From Vallitalea longa (GTDB taxonomy: Bacteria; Bacillota; Clostridia; Lachnospirales; Vallitaleaceae): a DNA stretch of 64,000 nt. Each line of letters opens with the position of its first letter. Positions within the stretch are counted from its first letter, which is position 1. The DNA is taken from positions 62,001 through 126,000 of the forward strand of contig NZ_BRLB01000003.1 in assembly GCF_027923465.1 (NCBI RefSeq), written 5' to 3'. A program made the translations under genes and the position numbers. Below the pieces are notes generated by a model. The model saw only the letters and a program-made list of their open reading frames with translations, was not told the origin of the DNA and searched no databases. Positions 10,525 to 18,332 of the stretch are shown piece after piece.

Positions 10525-10764
10525 TTAGATTTTATTTTTAATAGCATTAAAAATACGATTTATCATTATGTTAATTTCTTTTATTTTTTTATTAAATATC
10601 TCTAGATTATTGTTGGTTTCCCGGATTTTATATTGGAAATATTCAAATATATTATTAGTAAGTGTATCGATATTTTGCGTTATTTCTTTTCCAATTTGTT
10701 CAATGACTATATTATCTAAGACTTCTTTGTTTATATCTTTGTTGTTGCATTTCCGTTTGCTTTT
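10525..10764 (-). pseudogene. remnant of a serine recombinase (C-terminal zinc-ribbon/coiled-coil part)
   Basis: The minus strand has an 80-codon open stretch without a start that reads KSKRKCNNKDINKEVLDNIV, then IEQIGKEI, and then a coiled-coil-like NNNLEIFNKKIKEINIMINR. The CNNKDINKE..LDN.VI pattern is what follows the zinc ribbon in large serine recombinases/resolvases. The catalytic N-terminus is absent. A shifted frame at about 10440-10530 continues with ITRRVIKNYLVEHKNIKGKP before a stop, suggesting a further frameshift or an unrelated scrap. It lies directly behind ssrA, a classical integration hotspot. The rest of 10443-11135 shows no intact gene. Confidence 0.6.
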
Positions 10765-11135
10765 TTAAGCACTACACTAGTATCTTATATATTCTTTATT
10801 TCCTCCCTCTATACCACTTGATCCAGTTTTTTTATTGAATTTTAATGGAATATAAGCCTTTGATAATCAATCCTTTTGGCTAGAGTTATAAATCTAAAAA
10901 AAGTATTAAATTTGACAAAAAATGTGTTTGCTGCATTGAAAGTATAAGTCAGAATAAAAAAGATGTCAAATTTAATAAAATATTGTTATTATATATTATA
11001 ATAATACTTTTATATAAATTGTTATTTAATTAATTTGAATTATTCATAATTTTGTTGAAAATAAATAAAACATATGATAATATATACTATAACAAGCTTG
11101 TTCAAATATGTTTCAAAAAAATAAGGAGGATTATG

Positions 11136-11696
11136 ATGAAAATATTTTTAAAAAATGTATTAATGAAATGCTTAGTATTGACTTTAGTTATGGGATTATC
11201 TACTACGTCTTTTGCAGGAGAAGTAATTACAAGTAATGAAACAACTAATAATAATTTTGAAATTGAAATTCAGAGGCAGAACTTAAATGATAACTCAGAA
11301 ATAATTGTTATTCAAGAAAATGATGGAACTCTTAGAGCAATAAACAACACAGATGCAATGAGTAGGTCAACAGCAGTTTACTGTACAGTTAAGGTTGCTT
11401 ATTGGTCATCTAGTTATGTTTATATAAATGTATCTGCTAATGCATCAAGTCCTATAAAAAAGGTTACAGGGACATTAAAAGTAACAACTGCAGGTTGGTT
11501 TGGAAGTGACCTTGATACAATTAATGTTAATCTGAGAAATAGTGCAGGTAGTACTACTTTAAATGATCAATACTCTGCATGGGTTGGTAATGAAGATGCA
11601 ATAAAACTTAAATTCTATAACGTTTATGCAACAGATCTATATGGAGAAACAGGCAGTTTAATTTCATGGAACTCAGGAACTATTAATAGACCCTAA
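11136..11696 (+). CDS. secreted protein of unknown function
   Basis: A 186-residue protein with a Sec signal peptide (KIFLKN basic start, a hydrophobic core of about 15 residues, predicted cleavage after TTSFA near residue 27). The mature part has a low-complexity polar linker and then a beta-rich domain starting at YCTVKVAYWSSSYVYINVSA that ends close to the C-terminus. I do not recognise the family. An in-frame start 84 nt upstream exists, but AAGGAGGA at 11123-11130 points to the ATG at 11136 (or 11133). No operon partners; a hairpin follows. Confidence 0.6.
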   Translation: MKIFLKNVLMKCLVLTLVMGLSTTSFAGEVITSNETTNNNFEIEIQRQNLNDNSEIIVIQENDGTLRAINNTDAMSRSTAVYCTVKVAYWSSSYVYINVSANASSPIKKVTGTLKVTTAGWFGSDLDTINVNLRNSAGSTTLNDQYSAWVGNEDAIKLKFYNVYATDLYGETGSLISWNSGTINRP

Positions 11697-11720
11697 GTAT
11701 AATTCTTGAATGTCTACATA

Positions 11721-11764
11721 ACTACCATAAAGAGAGCCTATATTAGACCCTCTTTTATGGTAGT
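11721..11764. terminator. long hairpin between two hypothetical genes
   Basis: ACTACCATAAAGAG (11721-11734) pairs with CTCTTTTATGGTAGT (11750-11764) with one bulged base. There is no clear T-run on the plus strand, so terminator function is likely but not certain. Confidence 0.5.
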
Positions 11765-11823
11765 CATAATTAATTTGGAAAGGAAGAGTGTGACGCATTA
11801 ATCTATGCACTCGATAACTAAAG

Positions 11824-12543
11824 ATGCTAAAACAAGTGCCTTTACATGAGATACATAACCAAGATACTGATAATGGGAAAATAACTATAGATTGGGATTT
11901 AATCAATGCAAATGATATAGGTTGTTTAGATGGTTCTAAGGTAGAAAAGATAATAATAAACAATATAAATATTCAAATATGTTTAGGGATGCTATTTCCT
12001 TTTAAAGATTTCGTAGGGAATGATAACTTTAGGGAAAATATTGGATTTATAAGTAATAAGTCAGTTGCACAAAAAATAAATGAAGTTCAAAAAGTTTTTA
12101 CTAATTTAGTTATAATTAAATACAATGGAGAACCATGTGCAATACAAGTTTCTATACCTAGTAAAGAGGTATTTCAGATTTTTAATAAACTATCAATAGA
12201 GAATAAATTAAATCAGTGGGTACGCTATTTTTTGTTGCGTAAGCCGAAAGATGATGTTACAGAGGTTGTAGGTTATGAATTTATTCTACAGAGTCAGTCA
12301 TCAATTGTATCCACATATCGCAATGACCTTAATAAAGATGAGTTTTTTAACTATTTTAGATTTAATAAACGAAATATGATCAGTAAGAAATGTATTCCTA
12401 TTAATGGCTTTACTTTAGATGAAGTTATTTGTGATCCATATATCTCAGCTTTTAATAAAATTGTAAAAAAGATGTATGTTTATACTTCAGAAGGAATAAT
12501 TCCATCAAAATATGATAAATTTATTACATGGATTGAAAATTAA
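11824..12543 (+). CDS. hypothetical protein
   Basis: A 239-residue open frame with no signal peptide or membrane segment. Visible features are an acidic N-terminus (HEIHNQDTDNGKITIDWDLIN), the cysteine-containing NDIGCLDGSK and a C-terminal region rich in aromatic and basic residues. I do not recognise the family. The ATG has no good ribosome binding site and no better start is present, so the N-terminus is uncertain. It is isolated between the hairpin at 11.7 kb and the structured region at 12.6 kb. Confidence 0.45.
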   Translation: MLKQVPLHEIHNQDTDNGKITIDWDLINANDIGCLDGSKVEKIIINNINIQICLGMLFPFKDFVGNDNFRENIGFISNKSVAQKINEVQKVFTNLVIIKYNGEPCAIQVSIPSKEVFQIFNKLSIENKLNQWVRYFLLRKPKDDVTEVVGYEFILQSQSSIVSTYRNDLNKDEFFNYFRFNKRNMISKKCIPINGFTLDEVICDPYISAFNKIVKKMYVYTSEGIIPSKYDKFITWIEN

Positions 12544-12602
12544 TCAAAGAGTTTAGTATGGTCTTTTTTTATTTTACTAAATGTTATGAAAACGTTTAAG
12601 AA

Positions 12603-12714
12603 CTCCCTCTCTCAACTTGTTAGCGCTGATAGGTTAGGGGGAGGAGGATAGTTTATTTATAAACAAAAGTATTATTTTGAATTTAAGAGCTATTCCACTA
12701 AGGGATAGTTTTTT
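12603..12714 (+). other. structured intergenic segment: long hairpin plus terminator
   Basis: A 15-position imperfect stem joins 12603-12617 (C/T-rich) to 12632-12646 (G-rich), enclosing TGTTAGCGCTGATA. It is followed by a terminator-like hairpin, AGCTATTCC (12688-12696) with GGGATAGTT (12702-12710) and a T-run. CCCTCC at 12717-12722 could alternatively pair with the G-rich arm. This fills most of the gap ahead of the bacimethrin-like cluster. No TPP riboswitch core is present. It could be a small RNA, a leader, or a terminator of the upstream gene. Confidence 0.4.
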
Positions 12715-12824
12715 CTACCCTCCTGCCAATTATCGAAAAAGGAGAGATGTAACTAAATAGAATAATATGTAAGGGGTGAGTCCAATGATATAGCTATTAT
12801 ATCTTTAACATTCAATATGAAAAA

Positions 12825-12851
12825 TTGAAAGGACAAAAATTATGATATAAT
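12825..12851 (+). promoter_or_regulatory. candidate promoter of the bcm-like operon
   Basis: TTGAAA (12825-12830), a short 15 bp spacer, and TATAAT (12846-12851) with an extended TGA. It gives a roughly 70 nt leader before the TTG start at 12930. Confidence 0.6.
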
Positions 12852-12929
12852 CCATAAATCTATTATAAGTATCAATATAACTGCAACTATAAAACATATA
12901 TTAGCATTTTTTATTAGGAGGGGATAAAC

Positions 12930-13394
12930 TTGCAAAGAAAAAAATGCTTTTTGGCAGCACCATTCAAAAGTTTGGTAGATAATATAACATCTAAAATGAA
13001 AGATGAAGATATTATAACAATTACTAATTTAATCCAATATCTGGAGAGAAAGGGATATGATGTGCATAATGCTCACAAGAGAGAGTCTTGGGGTAAAAAC
13101 TTTATGTCGCCAGAAGAATGTACAAAGATTGATTTTGACGAAATTAAAAGTTGTGATTTGTTTATTGCATTCCTTGGCAAGTCTGCATCTCCTGGTACTC
13201 ATATTGAAATTGGATGGGCATCTGCGTTTGGTAAACCGATTGTTCTTTTACTATTTAACTCCGAGAAAGATTATGCTTACCTTGTTCGTGGACTATATAC
13301 TATTGGGAATGTTAAAAAAATTATATACAATAGTGAACAAGACTATGTAAATGCTTTGGATGAGTATTTTAAGGAGATAGAAAATGAAGTTTAA
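12930..13394 (+). CDS. bcmB: nucleoside 2-deoxyribosyltransferase-family N-glycosidase, probable hydroxymethyl-CMP hydrolase (BcmB/MilB-like)
   Basis: A 154-residue protein of the nucleoside deoxyribosyltransferase fold: N-terminal FLAAPF phosphate/sugar loop, a central EIKSCDLFIAFLG strand, and SPGTHIEIGWASAFGKP carrying the expected catalytic glutamate (E93). In bacimethrin biosynthesis (Clostridium botulinum BcmB) and mildiomycin biosynthesis (MilB), members of this family cleave hydroxymethyl-CMP to free 5-hydroxymethylcytosine. The role here is inferred from the gene set: it overlaps the CMP-hydroxymethylase-like gene by 11 bp and is followed by a methyltransferase and thiaminase I. The start is TTG, supported by AGGAGGGG 5 nt upstream. 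Confidence 0.8.
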   Translation: MQRKKCFLAAPFKSLVDNITSKMKDEDIITITNLIQYLERKGYDVHNAHKRESWGKNFMSPEECTKIDFDEIKSCDLFIAFLGKSASPGTHIEIGWASAFGKPIVLLLFNSEKDYAYLVRGLYTIGNVKKIIYNSEQDYVNALDEYFKEIENEV

Positions 13395-14367
13395 TAGATT
13401 TCAAGATGCATACTTGTATTACTTAAAGAGAGCATACTATGAGCCACAGTTTGAAAATAGTCCCAGAGGTAACAAAAGTAAGGAGATTCTAGGTATTTCA
13501 TTTACACTTACTAACCCAATTGATAGAGTTTGTTACATTGCAAAGCGAAAAATTAATATTGTATTTAATTTTGCTGAAGCTATATGGTACTTAACAGGGA
13601 GTAATTCTCTTGAATATATATCCTATTACGCTCACAATATGAAAAAATACTCTATGGATGATAAGACATTAACAGGAACAGCATACGGTCCTAAGATATT
13701 TGCCTATGGATCGGATAATATCAATCAATGGAATAGAATTATTGACTTATTTAACGAAGACCCTGATACAAAAAGAGCATTCATTTCAATATTTGATGTA
13801 AATGAAGAACTGGCTTTATCAAATATTGATGTTTCATGTACTATTGGCCTACACTTTTTAATAAGGGATAGCAATCTTTATATGTCTACTTTTATGAGGG
13901 CCAACGACGCATATCGAGGCGTTGTAAGTGATATATTCTCATTCTCTTTTATTCAAGAATTTTTAGCTGCACAATTATCTTTAGGAGTTGGTAACTACTA
14001 TCATAATGTTTCTACTTATCATGTATATGAACCAGATTATAAGCGAGTTGCAGAACTTCTAAATGTTGAGAAGGAAAAATGTCCTAATTATTCATTCCCC
14101 TCGATGCCGCGAAAAGATAATTGGGAGGATTTAAATATTGTTGCCGACTATGAACGGCAATTAAGAGAGAATGTCAGAACAGTTAGTGTAAAAGAAATTA
14201 ACAATTTGGCAGTTGACGCATATTGGAAACAGGTTGTCTTTCTTTTTGCTGTTTACAATAGTATCCAGTATTGCGGAAAAATCAATCGGGATTATTTCAA
14301 TGAACTTATACCACAATATCAGTATCTGATTAAAAATCGTTGGAGTGATAAACTAGAGGGAGTATGA
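13384..14367 (+). CDS. bcmA: thymidylate synthase-family CMP hydroxymethylase (BcmA/MilA-like)
   Basis: A 327-residue protein of the folate-dependent thymidylate synthase family. Visible are the catalytic C152 in NIDVSCTIGLH, the phosphate-binding MRANDAYRG stretch (R172), and H213/Y215 in TYHVY matching the nucleotide-binding THLYSNH of ThyA. The position of the uracil-selecting asparagine (N177 of E. coli ThyA, GLPFN) is aspartate here (D183, GVVSD), the change known from dCMP hydroxymethylase. I infer a cytosine nucleotide substrate and formation of 5-hydroxymethyl-CMP using methylene-tetrahydrofolate and water. It overlaps bcmB and is 6 bp from bcmC. Confidence 0.85.
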   Translation: MKFNRFQDAYLYYLKRAYYEPQFENSPRGNKSKEILGISFTLTNPIDRVCYIAKRKINIVFNFAEAIWYLTGSNSLEYISYYAHNMKKYSMDDKTLTGTAYGPKIFAYGSDNINQWNRIIDLFNEDPDTKRAFISIFDVNEELALSNIDVSCTIGLHFLIRDSNLYMSTFMRANDAYRGVVSDIFSFSFIQEFLAAQLSLGVGNYYHNVSTYHVYEPDYKRVAELLNVEKEKCPNYSFPSMPRKDNWEDLNIVADYERQLRENVRTVSVKEINNLAVDAYWKQVVFLFAVYNSIQYCGKINRDYFNELIPQYQYLIKNRWSDKLEGV

Positions 14368-14373
14368 TAAACA

Positions 14374-15150
14374 ATGAAAACCAGTTGGAAATCTAGAGAT
14401 GTTTCAAGTAAGTTTGATAAGTACAATGACATGCTCGAAAATATATTGGGTTTTAACTTTTTATTTGACATTATTAAAATTGATAAATCTATAAATACTA
14501 TTCTTGATTATGGTTGCGGGCCGGGTAAGGTTTCAGCTAGGCTTACGGCGTTAAATCCGGAATACAATATTATTGCTGTAGATGAATCTGAAAAAATGCT
14601 TAGCATTGCCAAGTCTAAAAGGAATCACCCTGGTATAAGCTATCAACTTATAAGCAATGATTCTCTTTTATTCCTTAATGATAACTATATTGACTGTGCC
14701 ATTATTTGCTTTGTCATTATAAATAATAGTGATAAGAATCGGATACAGAAAATAATCAATGAGATTCATCGTGTCTTAAAGCCTAATGGCAAGTTGCTTA
14801 TTTTGGATTCTAACCCAAATGCGATAGGGATAGATTTTACAACCTTCCGTAATGGAGACTTAGGAGTATGTTATGAAAATGGCTCATGTAAAAAACAATA
14901 TCTAAAAATCAATGGAGAGCAGAATTTGATATTAAATGACTATTATTGGACACGAGAATTATACGAAGATATATTATGCAATGCAGGATTTGAGTTACAA
15001 AAGATAATAGAGCCTAAAATCAGTGATATACCCATTGATGAACTCAGAAGCTTTGAGAGTAAATACAACTTTAGTCAATGGTGTAATGAAGATGCACAGG
15101 CTCCGTTTATTATATTTCAATCAACAAAAAGAAAGGAGCAAGAAAAATGA
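14374..15150 (+). CDS. bcmC: SAM-dependent methyltransferase, probable hydroxymethylcytosine O-methyltransferase (BcmC-like)
   Basis: A 258-residue class I methyltransferase with motif I ILDYGCGPGKVSARL (43-57), the acidic motif II IIAVDESEKML, and a post-motif segment HRVLKPNGKLLILDSNPN. In the bacimethrin pathway the corresponding enzyme methylates O2 of 5-hydroxymethylcytosine, giving 4-amino-5-hydroxymethyl-2-methoxypyrimidine. The last four bases overlap the next start (ATGA), so it is translationally coupled to the thiaminase. Substrate assignment rests on gene context; the fold is clear from sequence. Confidence 0.75.
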   Translation: MKTSWKSRDVSSKFDKYNDMLENILGFNFLFDIIKIDKSINTILDYGCGPGKVSARLTALNPEYNIIAVDESEKMLSIAKSKRNHPGISYQLISNDSLLFLNDNYIDCAIICFVIINNSDKNRIQKIINEIHRVLKPNGKLLILDSNPNAIGIDFTTFRNGDLGVCYENGSCKKQYLKINGEQNLILNDYYWTRELYEDILCNAGFELQKIIEPKISDIPIDELRSFESKYNFSQWCNEDAQAPFIIFQSTKRKEQEK

Positions 15151-16379
15151 AAAATCCAATTTCTCTTTTATTGTACTATATACTACCTATAATACTTATG
15201 TTTAGTGGGTGTAGTACCAATCCGCAACCAGAAAGTTCAACTTTAAATGTCGCATTATATGGTTACGTACCCGACCAAGAACGATTTGAAAAAGCAGTAA
15301 GCAACGCATGGGCAGAAGTGCATTCTGATGTAGAACTGAACTTCATAAGCTGGGATTGTTACGAAGAGGATCCTACTAATGATTTGGACGTATTTGTGTT
15401 TGATTCAATATTCTTGTTAAGTTTTATAGAGAATGATTATTTGTTGCCAATTCCCGATGATAAAATACAGAATAAGGATGATCTCTTATCATTTGCTATT
15501 GATGGTTGTACCATTGATGGAGATGTATACGCAATTCCTCAAATTGTGTGTACAAATCTGCTCTACACTAGAAAAAATGACACAGAATTAACACCTGTCA
15601 AAGACGTTGTTACATTGCATGAAATAATTGGAGACAGAATTTTGCAAACTGAAATTCCAGAGGAAAACGAAGGCTTGCTTATTGATATGTCTGGTGGAAC
15701 ATCAAAAATTTGTATGTATTTGGATGCTTTAATTGATGTCAATCAAGAGTACACTGATTACTACGAAACACCCGATTTGAATAATATTTCCTCGGATGTT
15801 ATTGCATCGTTGAGGCTGTTACAGGCTATGGGTGGTAAGGCACAAGTTAATTACTGGCCTGATGATAATAACGCATATGTGCGTGCAAATTGGTTCCAAG
15901 ATGGTAAAGGACGTGCGTATATTGGATATACCGAAGCTATGTCTGCTATGGATGATTTCGCCAACGATATAAATTTTTGCCTTTATTCCTATACAAAAGG
16001 TGAAAATATACCAACGTACTTTGGTGATATTGTAAGCGTGAATTCAAAGATAAACAATGATAAAAAAGACCTTGCTTTTGAGTTGGTCAATGTCATTACT
16101 GCCACTGATACTGTTGTTACGGCAATATCAGCAGATGAGAATAACCAATATCCTCAATATCTCTTACCAGCACGATACAGCATTTATGACGCACTTGATA
16201 GTACATATCCGATTTATAACAAACTCAAAGAGATTGCTTCGTACTCAGAAAATTGTCTATTTAAGATAGGACCTAACGCAAGAGAATTTATTGAAGATGC
16301 AAAAAAAATAATTCCTGGACTTTTAGATACTACTACTTCTTTGGATATACCCGAAGAAGAAGTAGATATGGCAGCTTAA
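15147..16379 (+). CDS. bcmE: thiaminase I, lipoprotein form
   Basis: Extracytoplasmic thiaminase I, which displaces the thiazole of thiamin with another base or nucleophile; the fold resembles periplasmic solute-binding proteins. After a type II signal (lipobox FSGC, C22) the mature 388 residues follow the family closely: LNVALYGYVPDQERFEKAV, NDLDVFVFDSIFL, AIPQIVCTNLLY with the nucleophile C135, and GRAYIGYTEAM with the general base E263. The C-E spacing of 128 equals that of the Bacillus (Paenibacillus) thiaminolyticus enzyme (C113, E241), as I recall it. Next to bcmA-C this implies production of a thiamin antivitamin plus thiamin destruction or base exchange. ATGA overlap with the upstream gene. 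Confidence 0.92.
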   Translation: MKNPISLLLYYILPIILMFSGCSTNPQPESSTLNVALYGYVPDQERFEKAVSNAWAEVHSDVELNFISWDCYEEDPTNDLDVFVFDSIFLLSFIENDYLLPIPDDKIQNKDDLLSFAIDGCTIDGDVYAIPQIVCTNLLYTRKNDTELTPVKDVVTLHEIIGDRILQTEIPEENEGLLIDMSGGTSKICMYLDALIDVNQEYTDYYETPDLNNISSDVIASLRLLQAMGGKAQVNYWPDDNNAYVRANWFQDGKGRAYIGYTEAMSAMDDFANDINFCLYSYTKGENIPTYFGDIVSVNSKINNDKKDLAFELVNVITATDTVVTAISADENNQYPQYLLPARYSIYDALDSTYPIYNKLKEIASYSENCLFKIGPNAREFIEDAKKIIPGLLDTTTSLDIPEEEVDMAA

Positions 16380-16389
16380 AACTTTTACA

Positions 16390-16518
16390 ATGGGTTTTAA
16401 TACTTTTGTGGGCATTACACTATTAGTAATGATTCTAGTAAATATTTTATGCATTACTATGAATAAAATTGTTAATAAACAATTGATGAAGAAAGGTGGG
16501 GCATATTATGTCAAATAG
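16390..16518 (+). CDS. possible 42-residue single-helix membrane protein
   Basis: Starts 10 nt after the thiaminase stop and ends inside the next gene's start region (overlap of 11 nt). The protein is mostly one hydrophobic helix (VGITLLVMILVNILCITM) with a basic C-terminus. No convincing ribosome binding site is seen, so it depends on coupling to the upstream stop. It may be a real small membrane protein of the cluster or chance. Confidence 0.35.
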   Translation: MGFNTFVGITLLVMILVNILCITMNKIVNKQLMKKGGAYYVK

Positions 16519-17827
16519 TAAAATAATAATTCAGAACGGTATTATCGTTACCTTAAATAGTAACATGGAAATAATTGAAAATGGAACAATTGTAATTGAG
16601 GGTAATAAAATCATAGCAGTTGGCACAAATGATTGTCTTGGAGAGCAATTTGACAAGAGTGACTATAAGGTTATTGACGCAAAAGGGCATATTGTAATGC
16701 CTGGTCTTGTTGATTTGCATTTTCATAGTGCTATTGGCCGAGGCTATGGAGATAATTTACCCCTGTATGAATATTTAATGCAGTTGTGGTATCCAATGAT
16801 TAGGGCTTTGACACCAGAAGATGCATATTGGGCAGCTTTATGTAGTTATTCAGAGGCTATTCGATCTGGTACAACCTGTGTAAATGACATGTGGAGACAA
16901 ATGGAATCATGTGGTCAGGCAGCTATTGATATTGGTATGAGGGCTGTGTTGAGTAATGATGTTGCAATACCAGAAGAAAGACTTGATACTCTTGAGGACA
17001 ATTTGCTTCTTTATAATAATATGCATGGAAAAGCTGAAGGACGTATTGAGGTTTATATTGGAATTGAGTGGTTACCGCTGGCCTCTAAAGACCTTTTAAA
17101 AGAGGTATCTAAAATGGCAAATGAACTAAAGACAGGTATTCATATTCACTTGAACGAATCGCTTTCAGAGGTTGAGATATGCAAAGAAAAGTTTGGCAGA
17201 CGCCCAACTGAGTTGGCTTATGATTGCGGTATATTGGGAAAGAACACCGTTGCAGCTCATTGCGTTTGGCTATCTGATAAAGAAATTGCTCTCATGGCAG
17301 CTACTGGTACTAGTATATCGCATAATCCTTCATCTAATGCCAAACTTGGGAATGGGATTGCTCGTGTACCGGAAATGTTGGCGAAGAATATTAATGTTGG
17401 TTTTGGACATGACGCAGCAGAATGTAATAATAGCCGCGATATGTTTGAGGTTATTAAATGGGCATCTCTCATACATAAGGCAAATCGTGTTGACGTATCT
17501 TTAATGCCTGCCGAAGATGTTTTAAGAATGGCTACTCAAAATAGCGCCAAGGCTCTTAAACATAACACAGGTTCAATAGAAGTAGGCAAATTGGCTGACA
17601 TAATACTTATTGACACCAAGAACGAGCATTATGTCCCACTGGTTTTAGGTGAGGATACGAACATTTACGCACATTTAGTATATTCGTCATGTGGCGCTGA
17701 TGTGGTCACATCCATAATAAACGGAGAAGTCGTTATGGAAAACAGAATACTCACCAAAATTGACCAATACCAAGTAATGGAAAAAGCAAATACTGCCTTT
17801 AATCGTATTTTATCAAAGATAAGGTAA
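16508..17827 (+). CDS. amidohydrolase-family deaminase/hydrolase of the TRZ/ATZ (MTA/SAH deaminase) group
   Basis: A 439-residue metal-dependent hydrolase: N-terminal beta domain (IIQNGIIVTL), the LVDLHFHSAIGRG HxH metal motif (H71, H73), further ligands in GIHIHLNES and VAAHCVWLS, and the catalytic Asp in GFGHDAAECNNS, then GSIEVGKLADIILID. The nearest families deaminate amino-heterocycles (cytosine-like compounds, S-adenosylhomocysteine, methylthioadenosine) or hydrolyse triazine substituents. Behind bcmE it may act on a pyrimidine, but the substrate cannot be read. The ATG at 16508 follows AAAGGTGGGG; a GTG 12 nt upstream lies in that site. Confidence 0.75.
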   Translation: MSNSKIIIQNGIIVTLNSNMEIIENGTIVIEGNKIIAVGTNDCLGEQFDKSDYKVIDAKGHIVMPGLVDLHFHSAIGRGYGDNLPLYEYLMQLWYPMIRALTPEDAYWAALCSYSEAIRSGTTCVNDMWRQMESCGQAAIDIGMRAVLSNDVAIPEERLDTLEDNLLLYNNMHGKAEGRIEVYIGIEWLPLASKDLLKEVSKMANELKTGIHIHLNESLSEVEICKEKFGRRPTELAYDCGILGKNTVAAHCVWLSDKEIALMAATGTSISHNPSSNAKLGNGIARVPEMLAKNINVGFGHDAAECNNSRDMFEVIKWASLIHKANRVDVSLMPAEDVLRMATQNSAKALKHNTGSIEVGKLADIILIDTKNEHYVPLVLGEDTNIYAHLVYSSCGADVVTSIINGEVVMENRILTKIDQYQVMEKANTAFNRILSKIR

Positions 17828-17973
17828 CTCATAGTAAATGCTCAAAAGAAATGCTCTGTTTCATAATTATAATTACCATTTGTGCGGAAAATTGGATTGT
17901 AACTTTACAACTTGGTCCAAATACTTGGTCACATCTTATAGGTAATTAAATACTATTGTTAGTTAATATTCAA

Positions 17974-18005
17974 GAAATAGTAGTTTTGAGAGGGGCTACT
18001 ATTTC
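17974..18005 (+). other. perfect 10 bp inverted repeat
   Basis: GAAATAGTAG (17974-17983) and CTACTATTTC (17996-18005) with a 12 nt loop, and no T-run. It may end the bcm-amidohydrolase transcript. The rest of 17828-18109 shows no gene. Confidence 0.45.
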
Positions 18006-18109
18006 TAGGGGAACTAGCTATTAAAAACTTTAAACTAGAATATCTATATTCCATATTAATTGTAATATTATGTTAAATGAAACAATTTAATAGAAAATGT
18101 ATTTAGGAC

Positions 18110-18138
18110 TAGACAGAACAAACGTTCGGTAGTATAAT
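18110..18138 (+). promoter_or_regulatory. promoter with an embedded LexA (SOS) box
   Basis: TAGACA (18110-18115), a 17 bp spacer and TATAAT (18133-18138). The spacer contains GAACAAACGTTC (18116-18127), which fits the Gram-positive LexA/DinR core GAAC-RNRY-GTTC. A repressor bound there would block RNA polymerase directly. The gene served is the 45-residue protein at 18184. Confidence 0.65.
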
Positions 18139-18183
18139 ATTAAAATGCACTTGGTAATACATGGAAGAGACAGGAGAATGACT

Positions 18184-18321
18184 ATGAAAGAAATAAAGGA
18201 AGAGGAATTAATTATTAAAGCTTTACCTAAATTATCAAGACACCAAATAATAAAATTACATAGTATTATAAAGGGAATGATTAGATATAATTTACATAAA
18301 AAAAATAGTCCTATTACATAG
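18184..18321 (+). CDS. 45-residue SOS-linked small protein, family shared with 59348-59473
   Basis: Helical, highly charged protein that begins KEIKEEELIIKALPKLSR and continues HQIIKLHSIIKGMIRYN. It aligns without gaps over most of its length with the small protein at 59348-59473: both have EE(L/I)I.KAL..LSR.Q...L.SII.GMI.YN. Two independent copies with conserved pattern, a good AGGAGA ribosome binding site, a near-consensus promoter with a LexA-type box, and an immediate terminator argue that it is a real gene. No known family is recognised. Confidence 0.7.
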   Translation: MKEIKEEELIIKALPKLSRHQIIKLHSIIKGMIRYNLHKKNSPIT

Positions 18322-18332
18322 GATATTTTTTT
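18307..18332 (+). terminator. terminator overlapping the stop of the small SOS-linked gene
   Basis: TCCTAT (18309-18314) and ATAGGA (18318-18323) with a 3 nt loop, followed by a T7 run. The stop codon lies in the 3' arm. Confidence 0.7.

Noticed and set aside
10568-10768. 66-codon plus-strand open frame behind ssrA
   Set aside because: It has no ribosome binding site and lies opposite the serine recombinase remnant, whose minus-strand frame is recognisable.
12544-12929. Possible TPP riboswitch for the thiamin-related cluster
   Set aside because: The conserved CTGAGA and ACCTGAT blocks are absent; only unrelated hairpins are seen.
13384-14367. Ordinary thymidylate synthase ThyA
   Set aside because: The pyrimidine-selecting Asn is Asp, the usual PCH around the catalytic Cys is changed to SCT, and the gene overlaps an N-glycosidase gene.
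15147-16379. Sugar ABC binding protein for the lipoprotein in the antivitamin cluster
   Set aside because: The fold and lipobox are similar, but the catalytic Cys and Glu motifs and the neighbours fit thiaminase I, and no permease is near.
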